Below, in pieces: positions 45,196 to 53,495 of a stretch of 64,000 nucleotides of DNA. Both the position numbers and the translations under genes were made by a program. This DNA comes from Bordetella sp. FB-8 (GTDB lineage: Bacteria; Pseudomonadota; Gammaproteobacteria; Burkholderiales; Burkholderiaceae_B). Position 1 is the stretch's first letter. The number at the start of each line of letters is the position of its first letter. Where the stretch lies: positions 1,387,308-1,451,307 of the forward strand of contig NZ_KB907784.1 of assembly GCF_000382185.1 (NCBI RefSeq), read 5' to 3'. The notes under the pieces are model-generated. The model made no database searches and was not told where the DNA came from. It saw nothing but the letters and a program-made list of their open reading frames with translations.

Positions 45196-45403
45196 GGTTG
45201 TGAGGTCGAAGCGGTTTGTACGTTCGATTCTATCGTCCCGATCGAAGCCGCGATCCGGGAAACAGCGCCGATGCCTTAGCCCGGGCGCGGCCGGTCCGCA
45301 GTCCGCAAGCACGGTCCCCGAGGGACATCGAGCTATCCCGGCTGCGCTGAAGATCCGCCGTAGATGTTGCTCAATAGCGCGCGCTTGGCTAAACATGTCG
45401 TGC

Positions 45404-45500
45404 TTGCCGCAGAAGCGCTTTTGTTTGTCGATCAACAACTGTGTTGAGCGACAAACAAAAACGCTTGTGGCTTCCCTCTGGGACGTCTGAATTCGGGATG
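45404..45500. repeat. 97-bp direct repeat, copy 1 (left of toxin-antitoxin)
   Basis: Matches the repeat at 46622-46718 at 91 of 97 positions by hand alignment, in the same orientation. Its core at 45421-45458 is a 38-bp dyad with arms TTGTTTGTCG/CGACAAACAA and inner TCAACA/TGTTGA. The dyad is two head-to-head copies of a motif of the form CGACAAAYAA-N4-CGCTT. Confidence 0.9.
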
Positions 45501-45687
45501 ATCTGGCGCAAACCGACGTAGTCTTTCTGCCGTGGTTATTCAGCTTGGCTGACCTTGGTGGATAGAGGGAAGTGACGTGCGTCCTGCCCCATCTCTACCT
45601 TGTAGATGCGCCCCCATCTGCCGACGAGCAATTTGTTCGGCTGTTACCGGGCGATCGGGGCGGCGGCGTGCTTACCCATGGCTTAAT

Positions 45688-45706
45688 GTGCTAACATTGT
45701 TAGTAC
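45688..45706. promoter_or_regulatory. Candidate toxin-antitoxin operator
   Basis: GTGCTAACATTGTTAGTAC is a near-perfect 19-bp palindrome 24 bp before the antitoxin start, in the position where ribbon-helix-helix antitoxins of this type bind to repress their own operon. Confidence 0.6.
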
Positions 45707-45729
45707 AAGACTTACTTTGGGCAAACAAG

Positions 45730-46032
45730 ATGCCTGCACAAACCCGTTCTTCTCCTGCTGCCGCCCTGAAATCTTCTCGCCTTGGTTTGCGTACCACGCC
45801 AGAACAGGAAGCCGTATTACGGCGCGCTGCGGATGTCGCGCATAAATCCTTGACCGAGTTCATTCTGGACGCTGCGACCCGGGCCGCGGAGCAAACCCTG
45901 CTCGACCAGCGGCTGTTCATGGTGTCTGGCTCCCAGTATCAAGCCTTGCTGGAATTGCTTGACCGTCCGGAAGAGCACAACCCGGGGTTGGCTGACCTCT
46001 TCGCCAGGAAAGCCCCCTGGGAGGCTCGATGA
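45730..46032 (+). CDS. DUF1778 (ribbon-helix-helix) antitoxin
   Basis: A 100-residue antitoxin of the DUF1778/TacA class. The N-terminal RHH DNA-binding part is SSRLGLRTTPEQEAVLRRAADVAHKSLTEFILDAATRAAEQ, and the C-terminal tail (LFMVSGSQYQALLELLDRP...GLADLFARKAPWE) would block the toxin active site. It overlaps the toxin gene by ATGA. A palindrome upstream is its likely operator. Confidence 0.93.
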   Translation: MPAQTRSSPAAALKSSRLGLRTTPEQEAVLRRAADVAHKSLTEFILDAATRAAEQTLLDQRLFMVSGSQYQALLELLDRPEEHNPGLADLFARKAPWEAR

Positions 46033-46532
46033 GCCTGTCGGCACCCGCAGCGCTCGAAGTCCACCATCATCTTGAAGGGTTCGATTGCGGTAAACCGGCG
46101 TTGACCGATTGGCTGTTGCGTCATGCCCGGCAGGCCCAGGGCAGTGGTTCCGCCAGAACCTTTGTCGTTTGCGATGATCAGCGCGTGGCGGGGTATTTCA
46201 GCCTGACGGTCGGTCAGGTCGACACAAGCGAAGTCCCGGAGAGAGTCCGGCGTGGCATGGGTCAATACCCCATCCCTGTTGTGCTGCTAGCCCGCCTGGC
46301 TGTTGATACCGACTACCAAGGAAAAGGTGCTGGGGTGGGCATGTTGAAAAAGGCCGTCCAGCGCACCCTGCTCATTTCGGAACAGGCTGGGATACGCGCT
46401 TTGCTGACCCACCCCATTGATGAACAAGCGAAGGCGTTCTATCGAAAATTCGGGTTTGAACCCGCGCCGGAGCAAGAAGATCAGCTGATATTGCTTCTGA
46501 AGGATGCTCGACAGTACGTCCGGATTGCGTGA
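46029..46532 (+). CDS. GNAT-family toxin (TacT/AtaT type)
   Basis: A 167-residue acetyltransferase toxin. The N terminus is LEGFDCGKPALTDWLLRHARQAQGSGSARTFVV. The acetyl-CoA loop is LARLAVDTDYQGKGAGVGML, and the catalytic Tyr lies in AKAFYRKFGFEP. Members acetylate charged tRNAs and stop translation. It is paired with the DUF1778 antitoxin by a 4-bp overlap. Both genes lie between the 97-bp repeats. Confidence 0.93.
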   Translation: MSLSAPAALEVHHHLEGFDCGKPALTDWLLRHARQAQGSGSARTFVVCDDQRVAGYFSLTVGQVDTSEVPERVRRGMGQYPIPVVLLARLAVDTDYQGKGAGVGMLKKAVQRTLLISEQAGIRALLTHPIDEQAKAFYRKFGFEPAPEQEDQLILLLKDARQYVRIA

Positions 46533-46621
46533 ATTTGTCGGTTAGCCTTGGTGTCATGTGAGTGATGCCCTCAAAACCGACACATAGCGGCATTTCAAAG
46601 CCGACATCAGAAGCGCCATCT

Positions 46622-46718
46622 TTGCCGCAGAAGCCCTTTTGTTTGTCGATCAACAACTGTGTTGAGCGACAAACAATATCGCTTGTGGCTTCCCTCTGGG
46701 ACGCCTGGTTTCGGGATG
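46622..46718. repeat. 97-bp direct repeat, copy 2 (right of toxin-antitoxin)
   Basis: The second copy of the repeat, with the same 38-bp dyad at 46639-46676. It starts 90 bp after the toxin stop. Repeat-to-repeat distance is 1,218 bp, so recombination between copies would remove the toxin-antitoxin pair cleanly. Confidence 0.9.
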
Positions 46719-46768
46719 GCTAGGCGACAAAGGTAGCGCGATCGCTGTTACACGTGGGCATTGACGAT

Positions 46769-46815
46769 CGACAAACAATACCGCTTCTGAATCGCGACAA
46801 ATAAAACGCTTCTAG
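46769..46815 (+). repeat. Two further direct copies of the iterated motif
   Basis: CGACAAACAATACCGCTTCT at 46769 and CGACAAATAAAACGCTTCTA at 46795 lie 26 bp apart in the same orientation. They match the motif within the 97-bp repeats. With those, six copies lie in 1.4 kb (two inverted, four direct). The pattern resembles multiple transposase-binding sites at a transposon end. Confidence 0.7.
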
Positions 46816-47407
46816 CTTTGGAAGGCCGTCGACCGAGGATCGGTCCGGCCGCTCGGCTTCGTTTACTTCGAGGTCAGACGAGTCAATCTCCTCGGACTGG
46901 CCCTGGTCGATAGCGATATTTCCCCAGATGTATATGTCGTATCGGCCCTGCCGACAGTTCTCTCTCGACCTATTGCTGCTGTTGCCGTCTCGATGCTCAT
47001 CAGATGTGATTACCCGCCGAAGGAACCCAGTCGAGCGACTAAATCGAGCGAAAGTTGCGGATTTCCAGCTGACGTATGCGTGCCATGCTCCTCCTCAGAT
47101 TCATGCCGCTTTCGTACAGTATCCAACCTTTTGTCGTAGCCGAAATATTGCGAGAGCCGGCGAAGGTAAGGTGCTGCCCACAGGCGGTGCGAATCGCGAA
47201 CATGTGTTAAAGCCCGCGACCAATGATCACCTTTGAGTGACCGTTGGCGCCGGTTGCTGTCCAAAGCGGCCGGCGGCAACCGACCCGCTTCTGCCGGTTT
47301 GCGGCCAAAAACCTCATATATGAAGATTCTTAAAACATAGCCGATAGGTATAGCTGATATAGGAGATATACGCTTCCCGAAGACCGATCTACGAAACAAA
47401 CTAGGGC
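46816..47407. other. Lower-GC region with decayed gene remains
   Basis: This stretch has no intact gene. It contains the decayed nuclease start annotated separately and several short open frames on both strands (for example 46928-47236 and 47010-47399) that resemble nothing. Base composition is lower in GC than the core genes. Confidence 0.5.
46990..47086 (-). pseudogene. N-terminal remnant of an OLD/RecF-type ATPase-nuclease gene
   Basis: Starting at 47086, after a GAGGAGGAG ribosome site, the frame reads MARIRQLEIRNFRSI, then a TAG stop at 47039-47041, then SLDWVPSAG. This is the opening of RecF/OLD-family ATP-dependent endonucleases, which continue into a Walker A loop; here the Walker A is absent and the sequence is no longer similar. 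A stop plus a deletion therefore removed the gene. Such genes occur in defence islands. The family match rests on about 24 residues. Confidence 0.6.
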
Positions 47408-48292
47408 ATGACTATCGAAAAACACCCTTCTGAGATGTACGCGCGCCCTCACTGCAAACTGATCTCATACCGCCCGAGGCGTGCGTGTGAAGATGTCCAA
47501 ATTGAGTACCTTGATCAAGGCAAAGGCCCCATCATCTGCATTCTGCCATCGCTCGCGCGCTCGGGGCGCGACTATGACGCTGTAGCAATCCATCTTGTCA
47601 CTGCTGGTTTCCGTGTGCTTCGGCCTGAACCGCGGGGTATTGGCGGTAGCCGAGGCCCGATGGAAAGGTTGGATCTGCACGATTTCGCTAGTGATGTTGC
47701 GGCAGTTCTCGACCGCGAAGCGACCGGCCCGGTTTTGATAGTTGGGCACGCATGGGGGAGCCAACCGGCCCGCGCGTTAGCGGCCGACCGTCCAGACCTG
47801 GTCCGCGGCGTTGTCATGGCTGCCGCTTCGGCTGGAAAACTACCTCCGGACTCGACCGAAAAGCCCTACAGCCGGCTCCGAGATGCAATTGACGGAGCAG
47901 GTGATCTGTCTTTGCCAGAACCCCAGCGTCTAGAGTGCCTTCGCAGAGCCTTCTTTGGGCCGGGTCACGATCCCAGCGTATGGCTCGATGGATGGTTCCC
48001 AGCAGCACACGATGCGCAGGCCCATGCACGGGAATTCACCCCCATTGATGACTACTTTTCCGCCGGCGACAGCGTGCCGATTCTTGATCTTCAAGCGGAG
48101 CATGACGCCGTTGTCATACCCAATGTTATGAAACCGATGCTTGGTGATCGGGTCACCGTTGAAGTGATTCGAGACGCCGGACATGCCATGGCCCCGGAGC
48201 AACCCAAAGCCATGAGTGAGGCAATCGCGGCATTTGCATATCGCTTGTATTTATCTACGGACTCTACCGAGAGTGCAACGGATAGAGACTGA
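47408..48292 (+). CDS. Alpha/beta hydrolase-fold protein lacking the nucleophile serine
   Basis: A 294-residue alpha/beta-hydrolase-fold protein. The oxyanion region LPSLARSGRDYDAVAIHL, the acid-bearing strand ILDLQAEHDAVV and the His in RDAGHAMAPEQP are present. The nucleophile elbow reads VGHAWGSQ (residues 112-119), with Ala115 where Ser, Cys or Asp is expected. Either the protein is not a hydrolase or it works by another mechanism, as in subgroups with GHAxG elbows. The SDS-like polar C terminus is not typical. It lies upstream of the small ORF and the MHS transporter, on the same strand. Confidence 0.8.
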   Translation: MTIEKHPSEMYARPHCKLISYRPRRACEDVQIEYLDQGKGPIICILPSLARSGRDYDAVAIHLVTAGFRVLRPEPRGIGGSRGPMERLDLHDFASDVAAVLDREATGPVLIVGHAWGSQPARALAADRPDLVRGVVMAAASAGKLPPDSTEKPYSRLRDAIDGAGDLSLPEPQRLECLRRAFFGPGHDPSVWLDGWFPAAHDAQAHAREFTPIDDYFSAGDSVPILDLQAEHDAVVIPNVMKPMLGDRVTVEVIRDAGHAMAPEQPKAMSEAIAAFAYRLYLSTDSTESATDRD

Positions 48293-48401
48293 GCCCGCCA
48301 ATCGTCCTCTGGGATGTTGTGTCGGCTATCTCGCGTGGTCACGATTAGCTTCGGGGCCGGACGCGAGAAATTTATGACAATGAAAAGCAAGGAGACAATC
48401 A

Positions 48402-48518
48402 ATGCACTACATCAAGCAGTTCATCATTAGCGAATTCTCCCGGAAACTCGCATCTGCGGCCTTGCAGTTGCACGCCAGTTCTTGCCTGCACGCATCGAAC
48501 TGCCAGGAGTTCGCATGA
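48402..48518 (+). CDS. 38-codon ORF coupled to the MHS transporter gene
   Basis: A 38-residue ORF (MHYIKQFIISEFSRKLASAA...) with a strong AAGGAG site 7 bases before its ATG, ending in TGA that overlaps the transporter ATG (ATGA). It matches nothing I recognise. It could be a leader for translational coupling of the transporter or the remnant of a longer gene. The coordinates are exact; the reality of the product is uncertain. Confidence 0.45.
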   Translation: MHYIKQFIISEFSRKLASAALQLHASSCLHASNCQEFA

Positions 48519-49843
48519 ATACGAAAAAAACATCCAAGATCTCAGCCATCGTCCGAGTTGCCAGCGGCAACTTCATGGAGATGTTCGACTTCTTCCTTTA
48601 TGGCTTTTATGCACACTACATCTCCAACGCCTTTTTCCCGACTGAGAGTCAATACGCCTCGCTTTTGTTGACCTTTGGTACGTTTGGCGCCGGCTTCTTG
48701 ATGCGCCCGATCGGAGCTATTGTTCTTGGAGGCTATACCGATCGAGCCGGTCGTCGAAAAGGTCTGACTTTGACCCTGGCGATCATGGCAATTGGAACAG
48801 CGACGATTGCCTTTGTACCGAGTTACGCAGCTATCGGTGTTACAGCGCCGATCATTGTGTTCTTGGGCCGTCTCCTGCAGGGGTTCTCGGCAGGCGCGGA
48901 ACTGGGCGGCGTTTCCGTGTATTTATACGAAATTGCCCCCCCTCATCAAAAGGGTTTTTACGTGGGCTGGCAGTCGTCCAGTCTGCAGGTTGCGACGATG
49001 GTCGCCGCCGGCCTTGGTTATCTAATGAACACGCTCGTCGCACCCGAGGTTCTTCATGCTTGGGCCTGGCGCATCCCCTTTTTCATCGGCTGCCTGATCG
49101 TGCCCCTGCTTTTCGTTCTGCGGCGATCGCTTGAGGAAACCGAAGCATTCCTGAGTCGCAAGCATCATCCGCGGCTTCCGGAAGTTCTTGCTTCGCTCAG
49201 GTCAAACTATCTACTGATCATTCACGGCATGATGCTCGTGATAATGACCACCGTTACCTTCTACCTCGTAGCTGTTTACACGCCAACATTCGGTAAAACA
49301 GTTCTGAAACTGAGCACGAAAGATAGCCTGATTACCACCTTCTGTGTCGGCTTGTTGAGTTTCTTCTGCGTTCCATTGATGGGTGCTGTATCAGACCGAA
49401 TCGGCCGACGTCCCGTGCTCTACATCGCCACGACTCTAGGAATAGTCACCGCATATCCAGCGCTGGCCTGGCTTTCCTCGAACGTGAGCTTCGCTAACCT
49501 GATGATCGTAGAACTCTGGTTTGCGCTACTCTACGCAGCCTATAACAGCGCAGCAATGGTGGCGCTCACTGACATCATGCCAGCGCATGTGCGGACAGTT
49601 GGCTTCTCTTTCGCATTCAGCCTTGCGGTCGCAATTTTTGGCGGGTTTACGCCGCTGGTGTCGACTTGGCTCATCCACGCCACGGGTGACAAGGCTGCCC
49701 CAGGGCTTTGGATGGCCCTAGCTGCATTGTGCGGCCTCGTTGCTACCGCCATGCTTCGCGGCAGCGATGCCACTAGCCGCACCGCTGCGCCCGAGGGAGG
49801 ACTTCGCAGCGCATTTCAGGCGAGCGTGCCTGCCGTACGTTGA
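48515..49843 (+). CDS. MFS metabolite:H+ symporter (citrate/tricarballylate-like)
   Basis: A 442-residue metabolite:H+ symporter with about twelve transmembrane helices. It has the family's opening ASGNFMEMFDFFLYGFYAHYISNAFFP, GGYTDRAGRRKGLTLTLAIMAIGT and the QGFSAGAELGGVSVYLYEIAP block, most like CitA/TcuC di- and tricarboxylate carriers. The start at 48515 is coupled to the upstream small ORF. It likely imports the carboxylate degraded by the following cluster. It is convergent with a LysR gene. Confidence 0.88.
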   Translation: MNTKKTSKISAIVRVASGNFMEMFDFFLYGFYAHYISNAFFPTESQYASLLLTFGTFGAGFLMRPIGAIVLGGYTDRAGRRKGLTLTLAIMAIGTATIAFVPSYAAIGVTAPIIVFLGRLLQGFSAGAELGGVSVYLYEIAPPHQKGFYVGWQSSSLQVATMVAAGLGYLMNTLVAPEVLHAWAWRIPFFIGCLIVPLLFVLRRSLEETEAFLSRKHHPRLPEVLASLRSNYLLIIHGMMLVIMTTVTFYLVAVYTPTFGKTVLKLSTKDSLITTFCVGLLSFFCVPLMGAVSDRIGRRPVLYIATTLGIVTAYPALAWLSSNVSFANLMIVELWFALLYAAYNSAAMVALTDIMPAHVRTVGFSFAFSLAVAIFGGFTPLVSTWLIHATGDKAAPGLWMALAALCGLVATAMLRGSDATSRTAAPEGGLRSAFQASVPAVR

Positions 49844-49879
49844 TCCTTACGCATTTACTGAGAGTATCCCGAGCGCGTT

Positions 49880-50785
49880 CTAAGCGCGCTTGTAATACCG
49901 AGGCCCACGAAAATCCAGCTCGCGCAGCAATTGCGCTGTCTCTCGCATAAGGCGTGTGGCTGGACGAGCAAGAGGCGTTGCGAGCATTAGAGCGTTCCAG
50001 ACAGTCGGGGTGCATAGTGGAGCAAAAGGCAACGATGCCCCATCTTTGCTCATCGCCAGTGCACTCTCCGGCAGGACCGTGCAGCCTATGCCCTTGGCTA
50101 CAAGTGCCAGAACAGTATTGACCGCGCCGACTTCGGCAAGAACTTGCAGCTCGATGTGGTGCGGCCTCAAGATGGCGTCAAGAAGACTGCGAATTGCGTT
50201 GGGCGCACTGGGCAGAATCATCTCGTAGGCAGTTAGGCTCGTTACCTCGACCCGTGCCGGCAACTTGCTACCGAAAGGAGCAACCAGCAGCAGCCGCTCC
50301 CGCATCAACTTCTGATATTCCAGTTGAGGAGAGACTAGTGGATCGAACAACAATGCCAGATCAAGCCGTCCGGCGATCAAGGATTCACGCAAAGGCACGC
50401 TCAATCCTTCCAGCACCGTGATTACCGCTCGTGGGAATCGCTCTCTAAACCTCTGAATAAGAGGAACGCTTAACCCTAGCGCTACTCTCGGCGGCATGCC
50501 CACGATGACGCGCCCACCAGGGCTTGCGTGTAATTCGCGTAGCTCATTTCGCGCCAATTTGGCCGTATCGAGCATGGAGCGCGCGTGAGTCGCCAAAGCG
50601 TTGCCCGCTTCCGTGGGTGTGACACCGCGTCCGGTTCTATTCAAAAGACGCTGCCCGAGGTCCGATTCCAACAGCGCGATCTGGCGGCTCAGACTCGGTT
50701 GCGCGAGATTTAGCACCGCGGCAGCACGACTGAAGCTGCCCGCGTCAATTACGCAGATGAAGTATTCAAGCTGACGCAAATCCAT
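49880..50785 (-). CDS. LysR-family transcriptional regulator (NAC/CbbR-like)
   Basis: A 301-residue LysR regulator beginning MDLRQLEYFICVIDAGSFSRAAAVLNLAQPSLSRQIALLESDLGQRLLNRTGRGVTPTEAG, followed by an effector domain (LPSAPNAIRSLLDAIL, KGIGCTVLPESAL). It is divergent from the amidohydrolase gene by 71 bp and probably controls the 50.8-54.0 kb operon, possibly also the transporter convergent to it. The effector is probably the pathway substrate. Confidence 0.93.
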   Translation of the reverse strand: MDLRQLEYFICVIDAGSFSRAAAVLNLAQPSLSRQIALLESDLGQRLLNRTGRGVTPTEAGNALATHARSMLDTAKLARNELRELHASPGGRVIVGMPPRVALGLSVPLIQRFRERFPRAVITVLEGLSVPLRESLIAGRLDLALLFDPLVSPQLEYQKLMRERLLLVAPFGSKLPARVEVTSLTAYEMILPSAPNAIRSLLDAILRPHHIELQVLAEVGAVNTVLALVAKGIGCTVLPESALAMSKDGASLPFAPLCTPTVWNALMLATPLARPATRLMRETAQLLRELDFRGPRYYKRA

Positions 50786-50856
50786 AGTTGTTAAGCATAA
50801 CTGGTATGCCGGCTATGTCCTTACATGCAATTTGATCTGAAGCGAAACTTTTCCCC

Positions 50857-51696
50857 ATGAACCTCACTCTTCCCATGGGCGCTTGTAATGCGCATTGCCA
50901 TGTTTTCGGTCCACGCGAGCGATTTCCCTATGCGACCGAGGCTACTTTCATTCCGGCTAAAGACGCGCCGAAAGAGGCGCTATATGCGCTGAACGACGGG
51001 TTGGGCCTGCAGCGCTGCGTGGTCGTGCAATCGAGCTGTCATGGCTTCGATAATAGTGCGACCGAGGATGCAGTGGCTATGCGGCCGCAGAGTTACCGCG
51101 CAATTGCGCTGCTGCCAACCGACATAGCCGATACCGAGTTGAGACGGCTTGATGCTGTCGGCTTTCGGGGTGTGCGTTTCAACTACATGAGCCATCTCGG
51201 CCACCACACGCCGATCGACGACGTTATCGGCCTTGCCGCTCGCCTGGAGCCTATGGGCTGGCATCTGCAAATCCATGGTTCCCCGAGCCTGCTGACCGAC
51301 CTGGCGCCGGCGCTGCGACGCTCGCCGGTACCGGTGGTAATTGACCATATCGGCCGTGTCGATGCCGCACAGGGTTTGCATCAACAAGATTTCCGCGCGT
51401 TGCTTGCGTTGATGCGTGATGACCGTTTCTGGGTAAAGGTCAGCGGTATGGATCGCATCACGCGAACCGGGCCGCCCTACGAGGACGCGCAACCCTTTGC
51501 AAAAACACTCATTGCTGAGTTTGGTGATCGGGTGGTGTGGGGCAACGACTGGCCGCACCCCAACCACGCGGGGCCGGTTCCAGATGAGCAACAACTGGTG
51601 AACCTTATCGCTCGCATTGCCACCAGCGAGGCGCAGCGCGAGCGGTTGCTCGTGGCCAATCCTCAGAAACTTTATCGGTTTGGAGACAACACATGA
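50857..51696 (+). CDS. TIM-barrel amidohydrolase (2-pyrone-4,6-dicarboxylate lactonase-like)
   Basis: A 279-residue amidohydrolase_2 enzyme with the N-terminal metal motif GACNAHCHVFGPRERFPY, HLQIHGSP and PVVIDHIGR His positions, KVSGMDRI, and the barrel-end VVWGNDWPHPNH Asp. This set matches the LigI family that hydrolyses 2-pyrone-4,6-dicarboxylate and related lactones. It overlaps the SDR gene by ATGA. The exact lactone is unknown. Confidence 0.85.
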   Translation: MNLTLPMGACNAHCHVFGPRERFPYATEATFIPAKDAPKEALYALNDGLGLQRCVVVQSSCHGFDNSATEDAVAMRPQSYRAIALLPTDIADTELRRLDAVGFRGVRFNYMSHLGHHTPIDDVIGLAARLEPMGWHLQIHGSPSLLTDLAPALRRSPVPVVIDHIGRVDAAQGLHQQDFRALLALMRDDRFWVKVSGMDRITRTGPPYEDAQPFAKTLIAEFGDRVVWGNDWPHPNHAGPVPDEQQLVNLIARIATSEAQRERLLVANPQKLYRFGDNT

Positions 51697-52493
51697 CGCA
51701 TAGATTTGAAAACAAAGTGGCCATTGTGACCGGCGCAGGATGTGTCGGAGAAGGCTGGGGGAACGGACGCGCCATCGCCGTAAGACTGGCTAAAGAAGGG
51801 GCAAAAATATTGGCGGTAGACCGCGATCCGGCACTATTGGAAGAGACACTTAATCTTGCCGGTGACGCACGAAGCTCAATCAAGACCTGGACTTGCGACG
51901 TAACGAGCGGTGCCAGTGTGGCAGCTATGTCAGCGGCGTGCATTGAGGCTTTTGGCACGATAGACATTCTCGTCAACAACGTGGGAGGCTCGGCCGCTGG
52001 CGGCCCTGTCGAACTGGCAGAGGAGGTTTGGGATTCGCAAGTCGACACAAATCTGAAAAGCGTTTTCTTGACCTGCAAGCACGTGCTCCCGACGATGCTG
52101 GCAAAACGCGCTGGCTCCATTGTCAACATAGCGTCCACTTCCGGCTTGCGATGGACTGGAAGCGCTCAGGTGGCTTATGCCGCAACGAAGGCTGGGGTCA
52201 TTCACTTATCCCGCGTGGTTGCAGTCCAGCATGCGGCTCAGGGCGTGCGTGTCAATTGCGTGGTGCCGGGTCAGTTGCATACCCCGATGGTAGAGACCCG
52301 TTTGGCCAAGCAACGCTCAGGCGGAGACGTTGAGGCGCTGCTTTCTCAGCGTCAAAAGCGCATTCCCCTGGGCTTCATGGGTGACGGACGGGACACCGCC
52401 AGCGCCGCTCTTTTTCTCGCCAGCGACGAGGCTCGATTCATTACCGGGACGGAGTTGGTTGTGGATGGCGGAATGATCGCACGCTGCGACTGA
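51693..52493 (+). CDS. SDR-family oxidoreductase
   Basis: A 266-residue short-chain dehydrogenase: cofactor loop VAIVTGAGCVGEGWGNGRAIAVRLAKEG, LVNNVGGSAAGG, IVNIASTSGLRW, catalytic VAYAATKAGV and the C-terminal FITGTELVVDGGM. The cofactor loop is longer than usual (TGAGCVGEGWGNG), which some catabolic SDRs share. It lies in one operon with the amidohydrolase (4-bp overlap) and the Bug gene (36-bp gap). Confidence 0.92.
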   Translation: MTHRFENKVAIVTGAGCVGEGWGNGRAIAVRLAKEGAKILAVDRDPALLEETLNLAGDARSSIKTWTCDVTSGASVAAMSAACIEAFGTIDILVNNVGGSAAGGPVELAEEVWDSQVDTNLKSVFLTCKHVLPTMLAKRAGSIVNIASTSGLRWTGSAQVAYAATKAGVIHLSRVVAVQHAAQGVRVNCVVPGQLHTPMVETRLAKQRSGGDVEALLSQRQKRIPLGFMGDGRDTASAALFLASDEARFITGTELVVDGGMIARCD

Positions 52494-52529
52494 CTGAACC
52501 CCTTTCGTATGGACTCTAGGAGACAAAAC

Positions 52530-53495
52530 ATGAAAAAAAGTAGAAGCCTGATCGCCATTGCCACGTTGTGTCTGGCCTTCACCGGAGTAGCCATTGCGCA
52601 GCAATCCAAGCCCTTGCGCATTATCGTATCGTTCTCTCCGGGCGGCCCTGTTGATACTGTTGCACGAACCTTGGCACCACAGTTGGCTAAGGAAATGGGA
52701 CGCGACGTCATTGTCGAGAATAGACCTGGTGCCAACGGCGCTATCGGTGCTGGCGAAGTCATGCGATCCGAGCCGGATGGCAATACGCTGTGGATTACCA
52801 GTGTGGGGGCGGCGGCGATTAATTCGTCGCTATACCCGAAGCTGACCTACAACATGCAGCGGGACTTCGCTCCAGTATCGCTGGTGGTCAACAATGTTGA
52901 GTTGCTGGTAGTGAATAAAAACAACCCGGCAAAAAATGCCATTGATTTTGTGGCGGAGGCAAGAAAGAGCAAAGAGCCCATGACCATGGCAACATCCGGC
53001 ATTGGCAGCATTCCACATCTGGCAGTTGAGCAACTCATGGAAGCAACAGGTGTCAAGCTGCTTCCCGTTCCCTACAAGGGGGCGGCTCCTGCCATCACGG
53101 ACTTGATGGGTGGCCAAGTGTCGGGCTTTTTTGGAGATGTCCCGGGATTGATTGGGTATGTGCGTGGAGGCGCTCTGAAGGCTCTCGGAATCGCTTCCAG
53201 CAAGCGCAGCCCGTTGCTTCCCAACGTAAAGACACTTGAAGAGCAAGGAATCAGGGGTGTCGACACCAACAACTGGTACGCGTTGTTTGCGCCCATAAAG
53301 ACGCCACCAGATGTCGTGGCTGCGGTTAACAAGGCTGTACGCAATGCCCTTTCCGACCCCGCAGTGCGTGAAAAACTGCTTGCACTTGGCACCGATCCCG
53401 TATCCTCGACACCCAAGGAACTGGCTTTGCTGGTCAAGCACGACACGGAAAAATGGGCCAAGCTAATCCGAGCTAAAAATATCAGGGCTAATTGA
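52530..53495 (+). CDS. Bug-family periplasmic tricarboxylate-binding protein
   Basis: A 321-residue secreted receptor of the Bug (TctC) family with a signal peptide (MKKSRSLIAIATLCLAFTGVAIAQQ), then LRIIVSFSPGGPVDTVARTLAPQLAKEMGRDVIVENRPGANGAIGAG and PVPYKGAAPAITDLMGGQV. It binds a carboxylate in the periplasm. No TctA/TctB membrane genes are near. AGGAG precedes the start. Its stop overlaps the next gene's ATG, so it is part of the operon. Confidence 0.94.
   Translation: MKKSRSLIAIATLCLAFTGVAIAQQSKPLRIIVSFSPGGPVDTVARTLAPQLAKEMGRDVIVENRPGANGAIGAGEVMRSEPDGNTLWITSVGAAAINSSLYPKLTYNMQRDFAPVSLVVNNVELLVVNKNNPAKNAIDFVAEARKSKEPMTMATSGIGSIPHLAVEQLMEATGVKLLPVPYKGAAPAITDLMGGQVSGFFGDVPGLIGYVRGGALKALGIASSKRSPLLPNVKTLEEQGIRGVDTNNWYALFAPIKTPPDVVAAVNKAVRNALSDPAVREKLLALGTDPVSSTPKELALLVKHDTEKWAKLIRAKNIRAN

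Noticed and set aside
45404..46718. The 97-bp repeats as a CRISPR array or tRNA-related repeats
   Set aside because: Only two long copies 1.2 kb apart, no spacers of regular size, no cas genes, and no tRNA fold.
46928..47399. Two small ORFs on opposite strands in the gap after the toxin-antitoxin pair
   Set aside because: Neither has a family match or good start signal, and they overlap the nuclease remnant; they look like chance frames in decayed DNA.
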